Shown here: piece after piece, positions 24,637-36,520 of the stretch
How positions within the stretch are numbered: the stretch's first letter is position 1
Layout of the letters: the number at the start of each line of letters is the position of its first letter
Position numbers and translations under genes: made by a program
Assembly (NCBI RefSeq): GCF_000006565.2
Contig: NC_031473.1
Coordinates: forward strand, 1,965,441 to 2,029,440
DNA length: 64,000 nt
Origin: Toxoplasma gondii ME49
Lineage: Eukaryota > Apicomplexa > Conoidasida > Eucoccidiorida > Sarcocystidae
Direction of reading: 5' to 3'
Notes under the pieces: model-generated
The model's input: the letters and a program-made list of their open reading frames with translations, nothing else
What the model was told of the DNA's origin: nothing
The model's database searches: none

Positions 24637-26866
24637 GCGTTTTAACGAGAGTAGGAAGAATATCTCTGCTTACTTGAAAGTTAGCTCACACCTTAGAGAA
24701 ATGAGAAATCTGATTAATTATGCACGCACGAACTCAGGCCTGTGTGTTCTGTCTTCGCTACGTTCGTGGTAAGTGAGGTGTTCTTACGGAGATGCCGACT
24801 TTGTCTGGTGCCGCGATAGGGAGTGACCAGCCTACAGGGTGGAGAATGCCGCTCTGCTGCCTAATGAAAACCAGCGTTGTCTTCATCCCCACCGTGCATC
24901 CGCTGTCTGCGCATGCAGAAAACGCCATCAATGTCCCTTGCTTTAGTCAACTGTGTGCTCATTCATCATGACTGCTGACAAAAAGGACTCCACAAGCGTC
25001 TCCGGAATCGGACACCAGTGTAGGGCAAGTCTTCGCCCTTCTGATGTTGCACATCGCACGGTTCATTCTCCAGATATGATGAATTGTGCTAAAATGTTAC
25101 TCTCATGTGTAGCCTCATGCACCTGTGGTCTTATTTACTATCCTCGTGTACAGTACGGATCCGAGGCATTTTGCATAAATCAAATAAAAAAACTCGATCT
25201 TATTCCGCATTCAGAGGGTCCCAGAAAATCCGAGTTCCCGAGTTTGCTACCGAATCACATTGGGGCGCCAACGGCCGATTGACGTTCGCTACGCCTCGAG
25301 TCAAGCTAGTTCCAAAGTATTTGGTGGGGACTCTGGTTAACAGTGCCAACAACGCCTAAAGGTTATTGACACATCAGTTGTACGCACCGCCCTGTTTTCG
25401 ATAAGCGTTGGTTTTAAGGTCAATGGAGATCGCCAGTGTTAACTGCAACGTTCTACTACTGTGGCCCCGACTATTCCCCGTATGGGTTCCGGGTGTTTAC
25501 TCCCCACGAGACAGACACAAATGAAAGTATTTCCGAAGCACGTAACATTTTCCTGAACGTGGTAAGAGCCATTCCCCATTTCGGGACTCTCGTGGCTGTT
25601 ACGCACCTGAAAAGGGAGAACCTACCCTGAAACCATGGCGGGACTATGGTTCCCCGCCAGAGCTACAGCGAGTGCTTACGAGCCACTATTCAGGAAAACA
25701 AAACAGTCACCGAAATGATTCATTCGGGGCACTTTAAGTGAGAAGAGAACGCCACACACGTACAGCACCAAGCATGCATAACCAGGCAGGCACCTCTTTC
25801 CGCCGAACTACCAGTTCAGCCCGCCCGGGTTTTTCGCTGGAAGCTTGGGTACATGATGGGAAGCACCGCAGAATACAAAAGACCCAACCGTCAAGCTTTC
25901 TCCTATGAGAGAGCCTTCGATGAAATATCTCAGACTCCTGTTGTTCTTCCCGAGATCAAGCGAAAGGAGCAAGGTAGTGTTTCAACGTGTGTGCCGGAAC
26001 CTACAACGAAGGACACTCTCTTGAGAAACGGTAGCCGTTCCATTCGGACTTGTTCAGCCTCCGGGAGGAGTTTTTTTAGTGTACACAATGATCGTATTTA
26101 GTAGGGACTGATATGCGACTTACGCTGCACTGGTGAGCTACCAAAGAAAAAATTACCTTTCTGCCTGTGGCGTCGCGAAGACAGCGCTCTACAGCGGTGC
26201 ACCCCCGACGTCGACGATCTGTTTCAACCAAGCAAAGCGGGTATTAAGCGGTTTGTCTCTTCAGCAGTAGGAACTGTTAAAAGTATTCGTGTCTGCAGTG
26301 TACGTAGATGTTATTGACAGCAGCCAGCCTCAGAAGACACAGAATATTTTCCCAGAGTCGCTTGTTTGAAAAACGCTTGGAGGGAGGGAGGATCTTCGAA
26401 GAAGAAAAGTAGGGCTAGCACCGTCAGAGTTTCGTCCTGCAGTATGCGGAGCGTCTCCACGACGCTGCCCCAGCTGAGCGAGCAGTCGGGTGACTGTGTG
26501 CGTATCCGTGTAACACAGCATCAAAACGCTGTGGTGGGAGTGCCAGGGGTGTTTGGCCGATTTCTGTTGGGGTGATGTGTTTTTTGGACTACTTTGCATC
26601 CTTTCTGTGTAGTGAATGGGAGTGAAAGGACGTTTTTGCTGTTGTCATGTCTGTCCTTTTGCCGGGTTCCCGGTATTCCGTCCGGTTATACAGTTTTCAG
26701 TCACAGTCGTCCGCTCGTGACAATCGCCCGCCCGTATTTTCTGGGTGTAAGTGGCTCTCCCTCCAAGCGGTGTGCGCGAATTGGCGTACATGTTTGGCCA
26801 TTTTTTTGTTTACACACATACGTCATTTACCGAAATCCCAGTTGGCGTGGCAGAGAGATCACGAAA
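24637..26866. other. Intergenic region upstream of the elongase
   Basis: About 2.2 kb between two same-strand genes, holding the 3' UTR of the coiled-coil gene and the promoter of the elongase. One ATG-initiated frame of 82 codons (25853-26101) begins MMGSTAEYKRP and contains a possible donor after its 43rd codon, but no following exon could be joined to it. Nothing else is supported. Confidence 0.6.
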
Positions 26867-29711
26867 ATGGCGCCCACAATTGTTGACGCGCCACTGATTC
26901 AGCTGTTAGCAGACGGCTACGGCCAGTACCGACAGTTCCTCCTTTCGCAACCCCATGTCGGACCTTTCTTGGAGGCGTCAGATCGAGCCCTCTTGTCTAT
27001 ACTGGACTTCTACAACCCTACCCTTCCACAGTACCAAAGAGTTTCCGCGCGGTGGCCGTTTATGCAGCCGATGGACTTAGTGATTTTTACACTCACGTAC
27101 CTCACATTTGTTGCCGGCGCCGCAGGCATCAGGTTCTTGTCCTCTAGGAAGCAACAGAGTGCCAGCTCTGGCAGCTATGAAGTTGACAAACCAGTGAAAC
27201 GAGGTGATGTGGGGCCATCACGGCCGTCTCTGGCGGAAAAGATGAGTTTTATTTTGCTCCTTCAAATCGTTTATAACATCTTCCAGGTACGCGGCATCAT
27301 GTTGCTCTCATGGAGAGCTGCGGCTTCTACTCGCCACCTGTTCAGACCCGGTTGTTTTTTTTTGTTTCCCGCTGTTTCTTGCGGAGTTGTAGCTTCCGCT
27401 GAATACAACCACGATGCCAGTTGCACACACCCAGCGACGTAGCCTTTCAGACAAAGCCAGCGTTTCACGTGTTTCGGGGCATTGGACAGGTCTATGTTGG
27501 AGCCTTCAACAGTAGAAACTCTTCACTTGCTGAGGGTAGCGTTTGCAAGCTTGATAGAGGGGAAGGGGATGGCAAAGCCTCGTGGGAAACGCTTCCATGA
27601 CAACTCTGTAGGTGCGCTTGCCTTCGTACACAGTGCGTGGTCGCTCAAGGCAAGATAAATGCGTGCAGAGCATCGTGTCACATGTTCTCTTTGCACTGTA
27701 ATGCGCTCTTTCGGCCTCCATGGTGTCAAGCATCTTCTGGATGTCCGGTGTGGTGGGGGATGCAGCACCTGTTTGAAAGTCTGCTGACACGGTTCTTTTC
27801 CGCTTTGCTGCACGCGATGCCACCTCGGGCGTGTCTGCGACGCTGTCTTCATTCAAACAGTCATCTGAGTCCTTCTCCTTGCCTCACGTTGTGCCCCTGC
27901 AGATTCGAATTCTCGCGATCTTGTGTCTGTGTGTAGGTCGTCACCTGCTCTTACGTCGTGTACAAGGCCATGTCTGTGTATGTAGCAGAGGGGTACACCA
28001 TTGTATTCAACAAGTTTGACCCCTCTCGACGGAACATGGCAGAGATTGTTTGGCTTTTCTACTTGTAAGGCACTTCTGAGGAAGAGTGTGCTTCCATTGG
28101 CAGAGTTCGAAGCAATGCGAATCCACACGGGCTCGATGCGGGAAGGCATCTCGGGTCTTCTCGTTCGCGTCACCTCTGTTCCCAGCGAAGCCACAAGCAG
28201 GGGGGTCATGTAGCCACGGCAGGTGGTCAGGCCGTCCTGATTGAATGGAAGTGAGAAATCTTGAATTAGGTGAAATGTCTTTTTGGGCCCGGACAGCGGG
28301 AATGACAGAGAGGTTGCGGGTGACTGCCTCCGCCCAGCAGAGCTCTTTCCGAGGCCGAGACAACATGCAATTTGTTCAGGCGTCGTTGATGCCATGGCTG
28401 TAGACCTGTCGATTGGTTGTCTCCTGATACGGTAATTTAACACCCTCAGCTGTCTCACGAGGTTATGTGTCGCCCACATAGCATCTCTGTGAATTCCGAT
28501 TGGCGATGCGTGTGCTCTACAGAACCAAGGTGGTCGACTTGCTAGACACTGTCTTCATCGTGTGCCGAGGGAAATGGGCGCAGTTCTCATTTCTGCACAT
28601 TTACCACCATGCGTCGATTTTGTACATGATGTGGGTGAACGCGAGCGTCGGCTATGACGGGGACATCTACTTCGCTGTCGCTGCCAAGTGAGTCGAGTAT
28701 TCACCGGGATATTTGGACTCTGTGCACATACATTATAGACCGCGACTTGCTTCGCCGTATCACTATCATGACATAATCCGTGAGTAGTTAGTGCTGCAAA
28801 CACGATTCGGTTTGGTTGCATTGGTTGCTTGAAGGTTCAAACCCAGATGTGCTTCCCGAGCTCGAGCGGCATGATTTTCCAACTAGTTAGTCCCGTTCGC
28901 GAGAAAAATTCTAGGCGTTCTGCCGCTGTTTTCTATTTGTCGGCCTCTGCGATCTCTTGAGGAGCAACCGAATCTTTTCGTGAGCGCTTGCGCGGAACAA
29001 CTTCGGATAGCTGACCGTGCTCACAGTCGCGACTACTGTTCGGTTTACATGCTACAGGGGGTTTCCGTCTTGGTGCACCAGCGTTTCATGGCACGGCTCC
29101 GGACTCTCCGCTAAACAGGATTGGCTTTCAAGTATTGTTCACTGTGAAGGCGTTCTGTTCAGTGGTCAGTGCACTGGAACTGTTTCGGACCACGGTAGTG
29201 GCACACACAAAGGAATTCGTGCGAAACGCGTTTTGGTTGCAATTCTTGGAATGGTGAGCGTTGCACCGGTTGCCTCGTTACAGTGTAGCATCCTAATTTC
29301 TTGCTTCTCAGTGTACCCAGGTGAACTGTCGATATCTTTTGCGGCAATGTGGTTCGTTGTGTGGTTGCCAGCGGCGCGATCCACGTGGTGATGTACGCGT
29401 ACTACCTGATGGCGTCGCTGAACATCGGTGCGGCGAGGTACATCAAGCCTTTTATTACGCGAATGCAGATGACACAGTTTTTAGGAATGCTCGGCCAAGG
29501 ATTTTATCACATATGCTTCTACCAAGACTGTCAGTATCCCATTCGAATTGGAGTGGTGTACTTGGGCTATATTGTTTCAATGTATGCCTTGTTCGATCGG
29601 TTCGCGAAGCGCACTTACGGCACTAAGAACGCGGGCAAGGGAAACGCATGTCAGAAGCCTGTTCGGGCGGCCGGAACGTCGCCCCGGGGAGGCGCTCGGA
29701 AAGCCGATTGA
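26867..29711 (+). CDS. ELO: ELO-family very-long-chain fatty acid elongase (3-ketoacyl-CoA synthase)
   Basis: ER membrane enzyme that condenses acyl-CoA with malonyl-CoA, the first step of each elongation cycle. Four exons, 26867-27286, 27937-28064, 28523-28687 and 29372-29711, give 350 aa with every junction in phase. Family motifs are present in order: KVVDLLDT at 185-192 (the usual KxxExxDT with Asp for Glu), the histidine box HIYHH at 208-212, NGAIHVVMYAYY at 238-249, and TRMQMTQ shortly after. Several hydrophobic helices flank the boxes. Residues 128-140 run into exon 2 as NIFQ-VVTCSY, which fixes the exon 2 acceptor at 27937 rather than the earlier cag at 27902, which would break the frame. 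The C-terminus is basic and Gly/Arg-rich without an obvious KKxx signal. T. gondii has three ELO paralogues (A, B, C); which one this corresponds to cannot be told here. Confidence 0.95.
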
Positions 29712-32700
29712 TTCAGGCCATTTAACAATTTTAGAGACGGGTGGAAACGTGCACGGGGCACAGGAATGTGCTGGCTGGACACCGGAGGTCGCACCATTTC
29801 AAGACCTCAGAACTTGTTTGCTCTCATCCAGGCAACGTGTCTGTGTGTGTGCGTGTGGTCACGCGTCCCGTGCCAGGCGCTCTCTCGAAATGCTTTACCA
29901 CAGTGGTTTGTGTTGCTTTGTTCGTTTTTCTGGGGTCTGGATTCAAATATAGAAAGGAGCCGTTACTTCTGCGGCGCGATCCTCGTGATGTGGTATAGAC
30001 ACTTTGTTGGCGGTTCAAAATAGCTACCTTGTTTTGTGTGAAAGCAAAATCTTCAGTTTGGCACTTTGGGTGAGCCAACGATCAAGAATCTCGAGAGCAT
30101 GTGCAGTTGTTTTCTTCATTGGCGAAGGTCTCTTGGAGAAAGGCAAGGAATGTTTGGATAGTTTTCCGGTTTTTCCATTCAACAGTTGAAACGTTCTCTT
30201 GTCCGAGGTGAGAAAGAGATAATGTCAGGGCCGATGTATCTTGGTAGGCAGCCGACAACCTCCGTCCGCTCCGACTTTGGCCTTAGGAGGGCTTCAAGCG
30301 CTGCTGTCGGCTAGCACTTCATTCCTCTTGTTTCCTGGTTAGCTACTAGATTACTCATTTCCACTCTGAGTCCCGCGGAGGTTGCGAATTTTCTTCCGTA
30401 GACACGCCAGGTGCGTCCCATCCCCTCCTGCGGGAGAGCCCGGCATCGCCAGCCCCGCGCTCGTTGGATGCAAAGTAGAAGCCCTGGCAACTGTTTCTTT
30501 CACCTCCCCTTTGAGGCAGACACGACAACCGTTCCTGCGTGGAGATTTTTGACGTTTTTTGTGGTGGCCTACCGTGGCGTGTAAACACACTTCCGCATTG
30601 AAATGGTGGAGAAAACCATGCCGGCGCGATATGTTGGAGGAGGATGGCTGGCGCGGCCAATGGGTGAAAAAAGCTTTTCATTCCATCTCTACATGAGAAG
30701 TGATTTTTCCACATGACGGGCACAGACAAAAAATCTGAAGAATCATCTTGCAATTTAGACCTTGATGATGGGGAGAGCGGCTCTGTCGCTTCAGGGCAGG
30801 CCAGGGGACTGTTTCGCTCGTGAGTTTTTTCTGGAGGGTTTTCTCGAAGACAACGAGAAACGCTTCAGTCCCTTGCGCCTTGCAGCCATTGTCATTCATG
30901 GTGTGTAGAAGCAACGTCCTCGTTATCTGCGTGGTTATGACGGGCTTGTCGTAAATTTGCGGTGTATCAAAGGGAATCCTTCGTGTCTACCACGTTACAA
31001 TTGTTTAGACAGAGCAACCTGGTTGGTGTGCGGAAGAACACTTGTAGTCAGATGGCTCCACAACAGCGATTGTAACCTAACTACATTCCTGCATCTACAA
31101 AAGACTCGACGATTCTGTCAACTGCCAAAGGCACTGCAAGGAATACCCTTTTCTCATCCTAAAAGGTTGGATTACGTGCGCAGCTGCTTCCGTGTCTACA
31201 GCTGTCTAACGCATTTACTCCCCAGACCCTACTTCTGCTTTTCTAAGTGGAATGTGTCGCCTATACAGCGAAAGCGAGACACTCTCTAGATTCAGTCACC
31301 AGTTGCTTTTCTATCTCAAAAAAGTCCGAACACCACCCAAAGAACCGTCGCTACAGTGGTGTGTAGATATGAAAAGTATATATATATATATATATATATG
31401 AGGTGCTGTTGTGACATAAACAGCTGCTTCGTGTTGATTCGTCAGTGCCTTTCTCATACGCATGAAGATATGTGTTGGTCCAGCTGTGAAGAGTAGCAGC
31501 AGCGGGCGTTGGGCAGCTTCACTCGAAGCTCACTGTTATCATATCTGCCTGTGTAAGGACATACAGGGTTTCGAAAAAACCTCTTAGAAATGTATTGCAT
31601 TCATTTTTGTAACCAGCGTGTTTTCTCCAGTGACTACATTTCGAGTCATGGACTGTTGTCGAAATAAGATTCGGGTATTTAAAGCTCGAATCTCAGAAAG
31701 TAATCCTAGATCCCCTGGGGCTTCGAAGCGCTTGCACTACAATGATTGATGCTGCAGTTGTGGTAGCAGGCTATATATGCATTTACTTTTCATATCTGTC
31801 CATATGCGATCATTATGCATCTGTGCGTCGACAAGCATGCATATGTACCAATACATATTCTACTTGACTGGAGATGCATCGCCCTGTGTAACCTTCGAAA
31901 ACTACAAGCACACCAGTTTGCCTTAGACAACAACCCTCAGAATAATACTCCATGCATCCGACGTGATTGCACACTCATACTCGAACCTCACATGTTCGGT
32001 ATCCTCACACTGGCTCTTGTTCCGTGCTTATATTACAAGAGAGGTAGTACCTTACAGAACGGATGCGTGCAAATTTAAAAAATGCCATCTCCTCAAACAT
32101 AGAAACGTATCGATGTCGTGCCCTCTGGCATGGATCCGTTGTCTCACTCCAGTATGCAGTCCTAACTTACTCGTCTCGAAGATAAGGATGTCCGGGTGCA
32201 TCAGTTCAGCCGCGCTCACATCCGTACATTCTATACAAAGCGAGCGAAACTGCGGGAGGCTACGTAGCATCACAAATGCCACCACACAGAAGAGGTTCTG
32301 CCACAAGTCTTTAATTGTCCGAGTGACTACGACGCTACGGGGAGTACAATCCAAAACAATACGGTGGGTCCGCTATCGCCTCCTCGCAGTGAAACCGCGC
32401 AACAACATTACTCGTCCAGTCCAGGGCAGTCAAGAGTCCCACACTGGCCTAAAAAATGATGAAAAATGTCCGAGGTCACTACCGTCTTGGGCAAATCATT
32501 TCGAGGACGCATTTCTGGAGTAAGACACTAATGAAATAGAAAAGGTGGCAGACAAGTTCACCGACAGAGGATAGTCGACCTAGGTACAGGTAACGGTCAC
32601 AGGCGGACCGCGTTACATTCTTCGACAGAGGTGCCGTGTCGCAACTGTCAATACTGAAGCCAAACGCGTTTGCTGTAAAACTCTAAGCTCTAAACAGCTC

Positions 32701-33307
32701 ATGACACTTGAATACAGACAGCTTACAAATGAGTAAGATCCCTTCAGGGAGTACGACCATGACTCGAGAGCAAGTCTACACGTGTGACTGCCATTTGCAT
32801 ACATGCCCACAAATATGACGGACGCCGGACGTAGGAGAAACTGCCACAAAATGCACGTTTTTGCTCGGCTGGGCGCGCTAGTAATCCTTCTTTGACACAA
32901 AGACGGCCCTTGTATCTACCCACCTCCCCCACAGTTCCGACATACACAGCAATGCCGGGCTTCCCGATCACACACTCTGCAGCTTTTTGGTCAGGAATCG
33001 CACAACTTGCTGAGCCATCGAACACCATAACCAGACCTAGAACTCAGTGGAGAAGTTCGAAAACTTCCTGCGATCTGCGTAACTATGAAGGCACTTCCGG
33101 TTGTTCTTATTCACCACAAATCCTTGAGCATCAACACTCGTCTCACTCATTGCCGCCCGTTCTGAAAGGTAAAATGACGATCATCTGGGACCCCGTCGTG
33201 CTCTGTGTGTCAGCCCATACAATTGAAGGATGCCAAAGCCCTCGCGCTGTAGCGTCAAGCTTTTCGGCAAAGAAGTAAACTGTTGGGTGTAAAAGCCTCG
33301 CAGTCGT
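29712..33307. other. Tail-to-tail intergenic region, elongase / enoyl-CoA isomerase
   Basis: About 3.6 kb between convergent stop codons, long for two 3' UTRs. It contains a TA run at 31377-31399. Minus-strand frames at 32052-32354 and 32744-33028 look faintly protein-like but lack splice partners, and the first lacks an ATG. No gene, tRNA or transposon is supported. Confidence 0.55.
31377..31399. repeat. TA microsatellite
   Basis: An uninterrupted 23-base TA run between the convergent elongase and isomerase genes. No function is visible. Confidence 0.9.
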
Positions 33308-36300
33308 TCACAACTTGGGCGTTGCTGCCGGAGCATTTCCCTTCATCTGTTCGATAAATTCAGCAGCCGATCCGTTTCCTTCATCAAGGGCCCTCAGTTC
33401 CCTTGCGTAAATTTCACGTTTTATGGAACTGGAGACATAACGGACAGTGAAACGGATGGGTTGAGTGCATCATGCTTGCTCGATTCTTACACATTTCTAC
33501 ATACTTAGCGACATAGTGTCATGCGAAGCAGTGCCTCGCATTCAGGCAAGGCGTCCATCAATAGTGTTTAAGACCAAGGACAAGAGACGTGGGACCGACG
33601 GGACAGCTCCGACAGACCTTTGCGTATCGGCGATGTTGAGGCTACCGTGTTCGGCACGAAGCTCATCGTCGATTAGCCACCGAAACACATACAACACAAG
33701 AAATCAGTCAATTTAGTAGAGAATCACTCATGAGTGTGCTGAACGAGAAGCAAAAAATATGCAGAAACTCTGCACAATCAGCTCACTGCTTATTAACGAA
33801 ACGTGAGTTGTGATTCCGAGTTGCGAGCGTTCATGAAACAGCACTAATAGTCTTACCCGTAGACGACACGATTTTCCCCAAACGCTGCAACCGACGCTGC
33901 CAACCTCCTTGCAGTCTTCAGTACTTCAGCGTCTCCTGCGACATCGCGAAACCAACCAGCAATTCACATGTGAGAAGTGCAATTCCATATGCCTGTCTTT
34001 CGTTAAACAACCTCCAGGCCTCCGTGTCCGGAATTGTCTGTATGCTCACGTACCAACTGCCACATTGTCGACGATGCGGGCGGCTAATGCCTCAGTACCC
34101 GTCCAGCGTTGTCCTCGCAGCATTGTTGACGTCCACAGGCTTCTGTCAATTTTAGACTGAATGACCGCGCACATGCCTAAGAATGACACAGAAGGTAGGC
34201 CGAACAAAGAATGAACGCTGTTTCGGCCAAAAGACTTTGGAAGTGAAATCAGACGGGCTCACACTTTTGCTGTGTGTATTCTGTGATAATCCTGGTTGAC
34301 GCGAATAATAATGACACCGGAAGGCCTCGTCTGCAGCGCCACGCAAGTTAACTAGGACTTTGTTGATTGGCAAGGATGTCGTGCCCGTACCCAGTATTTC
34401 GTACCACGTACGCATAAACGCGGGAACATGTGTACAATGGCTCTGTCTCTCTCCATAAATGTATATACCTGGATATGCATAAAGAAAGATGGCCAGAAGC
34501 ATATAATCATATATCAATGTAATAAAAATGAACAAATAGATAGGTGAATGCGATAGATTGATCCGCAGGTACGTAGGAGTTGCCGTATACTCTCAAGATT
34601 CTAGGGTCCTACACACCTGGTGTCAACGGCAGGCCAATGAGGACTTCATTGACGCAAAGAAACCCGTGGTCTTTCCTCATCACGCGGTAGTCGCAGACGC
34701 AGGCCAGCATGGCTCCACCTCCAAACTGCGGACGCAGATTTAAACAGCGGTAGCCTTCCAATATGACGTCACCGGGCGAACACGGTATTATAAGACTAAC
34801 TACAAACTGATACACAAGCATGCAAGGCCGTTTTGGGCTGTGACGAACCCATTATCGGATAGACGCGAGAGAACTCCACCACCAGCAATCACGAAAACCA
34901 TGTCTAAAACATAGGAAGTGCTACAGGCTCCCTGATGAAGTCAAGCAGTAGGACCGCAACTTTTAATGTCTGCAGTCATACGGGCTACTCACCGCGTGGC
35001 CGTTGATTGCTGCCACAAGGGGAACAGGGAACCCAAGTAGCCTTTTTAGCACTGAAAACAACAGATCAAAAATACAAAGTGGCCCCTCTGTAGGACACGC
35101 GTAGTCATAGTATACATTTGACATGCAACAATGTGTCTCCACTCCCCTCTCTTATGCTACCAGAGCATCTGCTAGAATAACTAAACAAATTGCTGGCGAC
35201 GATTGTACAGATAGTTCTTCCAGTGGAATTGCTGGAGTCAAGGAGTGCACGACGCACGAGAAAGACTGCGGCGATAATTACTGGAGCGGTATGACATGCC
35301 ACAGCCACCAATGCCTCAAGCTACTCACTGGCCTGAGAAGCCGTTTTAGGGTACGTTGTGCGGCTCCTCTGATAGAAACAGCTGCAGAAACCCACCACCA
35401 GCAATCACCTAGACGATCTGTGAAACTCAGGAAGTGCTGCAGGCTCCCTCATGAATTCAATAAGTGCTCGACTATATACCGAATGCCTTCACGTGACACT
35501 AGTGTGGTTCATTGAAAAACAGCTCACATTGTTGAAAACTTCTAAGGAATTCTTCAGATTCGGATGATAACTCGGTTATGCTAAGGCCGTTGCAGAAGAA
35601 TTTTCCACTGCTGCAGAGAACGCAAGCCGCCGGACCAGTACTCCGTTCTGAAAAAAACAAGTCAGGGTTTTAGCGGGCAGTTTTTCATTCGGAGAAAGGG
35701 GATGTAGGGAGATGCACGGAGTCCACTCGGGGCGAACACCAGCCGCGAGTGCGCTCATCCGTAGATACGAGCGTTTGCTCATATTTTTGGGTGACGTTTC
35801 TTCATTTTTCATCTCTGCGCAGACTCTTGCTCCAGCCGGATGGCGTCCACGGGAGACCAAAGATAATGCCAGAACAAGACGTAATATCATCCAGCCCTCT
35901 CCGTCAGAAACGTACACCATCACTTTTCGGTGTTGGCATTTGATGATGTTCCTTAGAACGGAATAAAACAGCTAGCGCAAGGACAGAGACATTCTATTCC
36001 GCTGCTGTTGTTTCGTGGGAATCCCCGCACGCCCATCCTTGTTCCACAGTACTATCCAGCAGCAGAGTGAAAGTCCCAGGTTTATTTGTACGATCAGGTC
36101 TGAACCGTCTCTGCTGGTGCCCATGAAGTCAAACACTTTATTCGACAGGGCTTGGAATACGAGACGTCGGAGGGGAATGGGTGGAACGTTTCAGCGCAGT
36201 TCGAGACTCATTTGTTTTTACATTGGACTTTTTACACGGAGGATGAGCTATTGGAGATGCTCAGAGACAATCAGAGAGTGTGTTCTGCTCGGAATTTCGA

Positions 36301-36520
36301 AGCCATCACATCTACACCAGAAGCGTTCTGATGAACTCAGCCTCATGCCTTTTACTTGTAAAAGACTATCCCTCTTACCGATTTGGTCAAGTGCGCGATG
36401 GAGTTCAGCTATAGCCGAACGCGTAATTCTGTTTTCATCGCGACCTAGATGTAAAGTAAATACCCCATCGCCGTCAGGACCATCAAGCCGCGGCGTGGAT
36501 TCGGAAGATCTAACACCCAT
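33308..36520 (-). CDS. Enoyl-CoA hydratase/isomerase, plant peroxisomal ECI-like, with PKL tail
   Basis: Crotonase-fold enzyme, most like plant delta3,delta2-enoyl-CoA isomerases that move double bonds during beta-oxidation of unsaturated fatty acids. Seven exons, 36520-36379, 35647-35528, 35051-34993, 34725-34617, 34176-34054, 33935-33857 and 33428-33308, give 250 aa with all phases closed. Landmarks: SGKFFCNGL and INGHAFGGGAM form the two halves of the oxyanion hole; DYRVMRKDHGFLCVNEVLIG matches the plant segment with the candidate catalytic Glu; MLRGQRWTGTEAL then IVDNVAVGDAE follow the usual helix 8-9 region. The protein starts only a few residues before the first beta strand, so no signal or transit peptide is evident. 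It ends Ala-Thr-Pro-Lys-Leu; Pro-Lys-Leu is a recognised PTS1 variant in plants. Hydratase rather than isomerase activity cannot be excluded from sequence. Confidence 0.93.
34870..34947. repeat. Intronic duplication, copy 1
   Basis: This segment of the intron between exons 3 and 4 of the isomerase gene is roughly 80% identical to 35388-35466 in the neighbouring intron. Both share the blocks ccaccaccagcaatcac and aggaagtgct-caggctccct in the same order and spacing. The copies are direct repeats about 520 bases apart, flanking exon 3. Confidence 0.75.
35388..35466. repeat. Intronic duplication, copy 2
   Basis: Second copy of the 78-base direct repeat described at 34870-34947, in the intron between exons 2 and 3 of the isomerase gene. 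The divergence between copies suggests an old segmental duplication rather than a recent insertion. Confidence 0.75.

Noticed and set aside
25853..26101. Possible first exon (MMGSTAEYKRP...) upstream of the elongase
   Set aside because: ATG and a weak donor are present, but no downstream exon joins in phase and the elongase already has a complete N-terminus.
27902..27936. Alternative exon 2 start of the elongase after a strong cag acceptor
   Set aside because: It would shift the frame relative to the conserved downstream block; the later tag acceptor at 27936 keeps phase and family similarity.
28800..28860. T-loop-like ggttcaaaccc suggesting a tRNA
   Set aside because: No acceptor stem, D-arm or anticodon stem can be paired around it on either strand.
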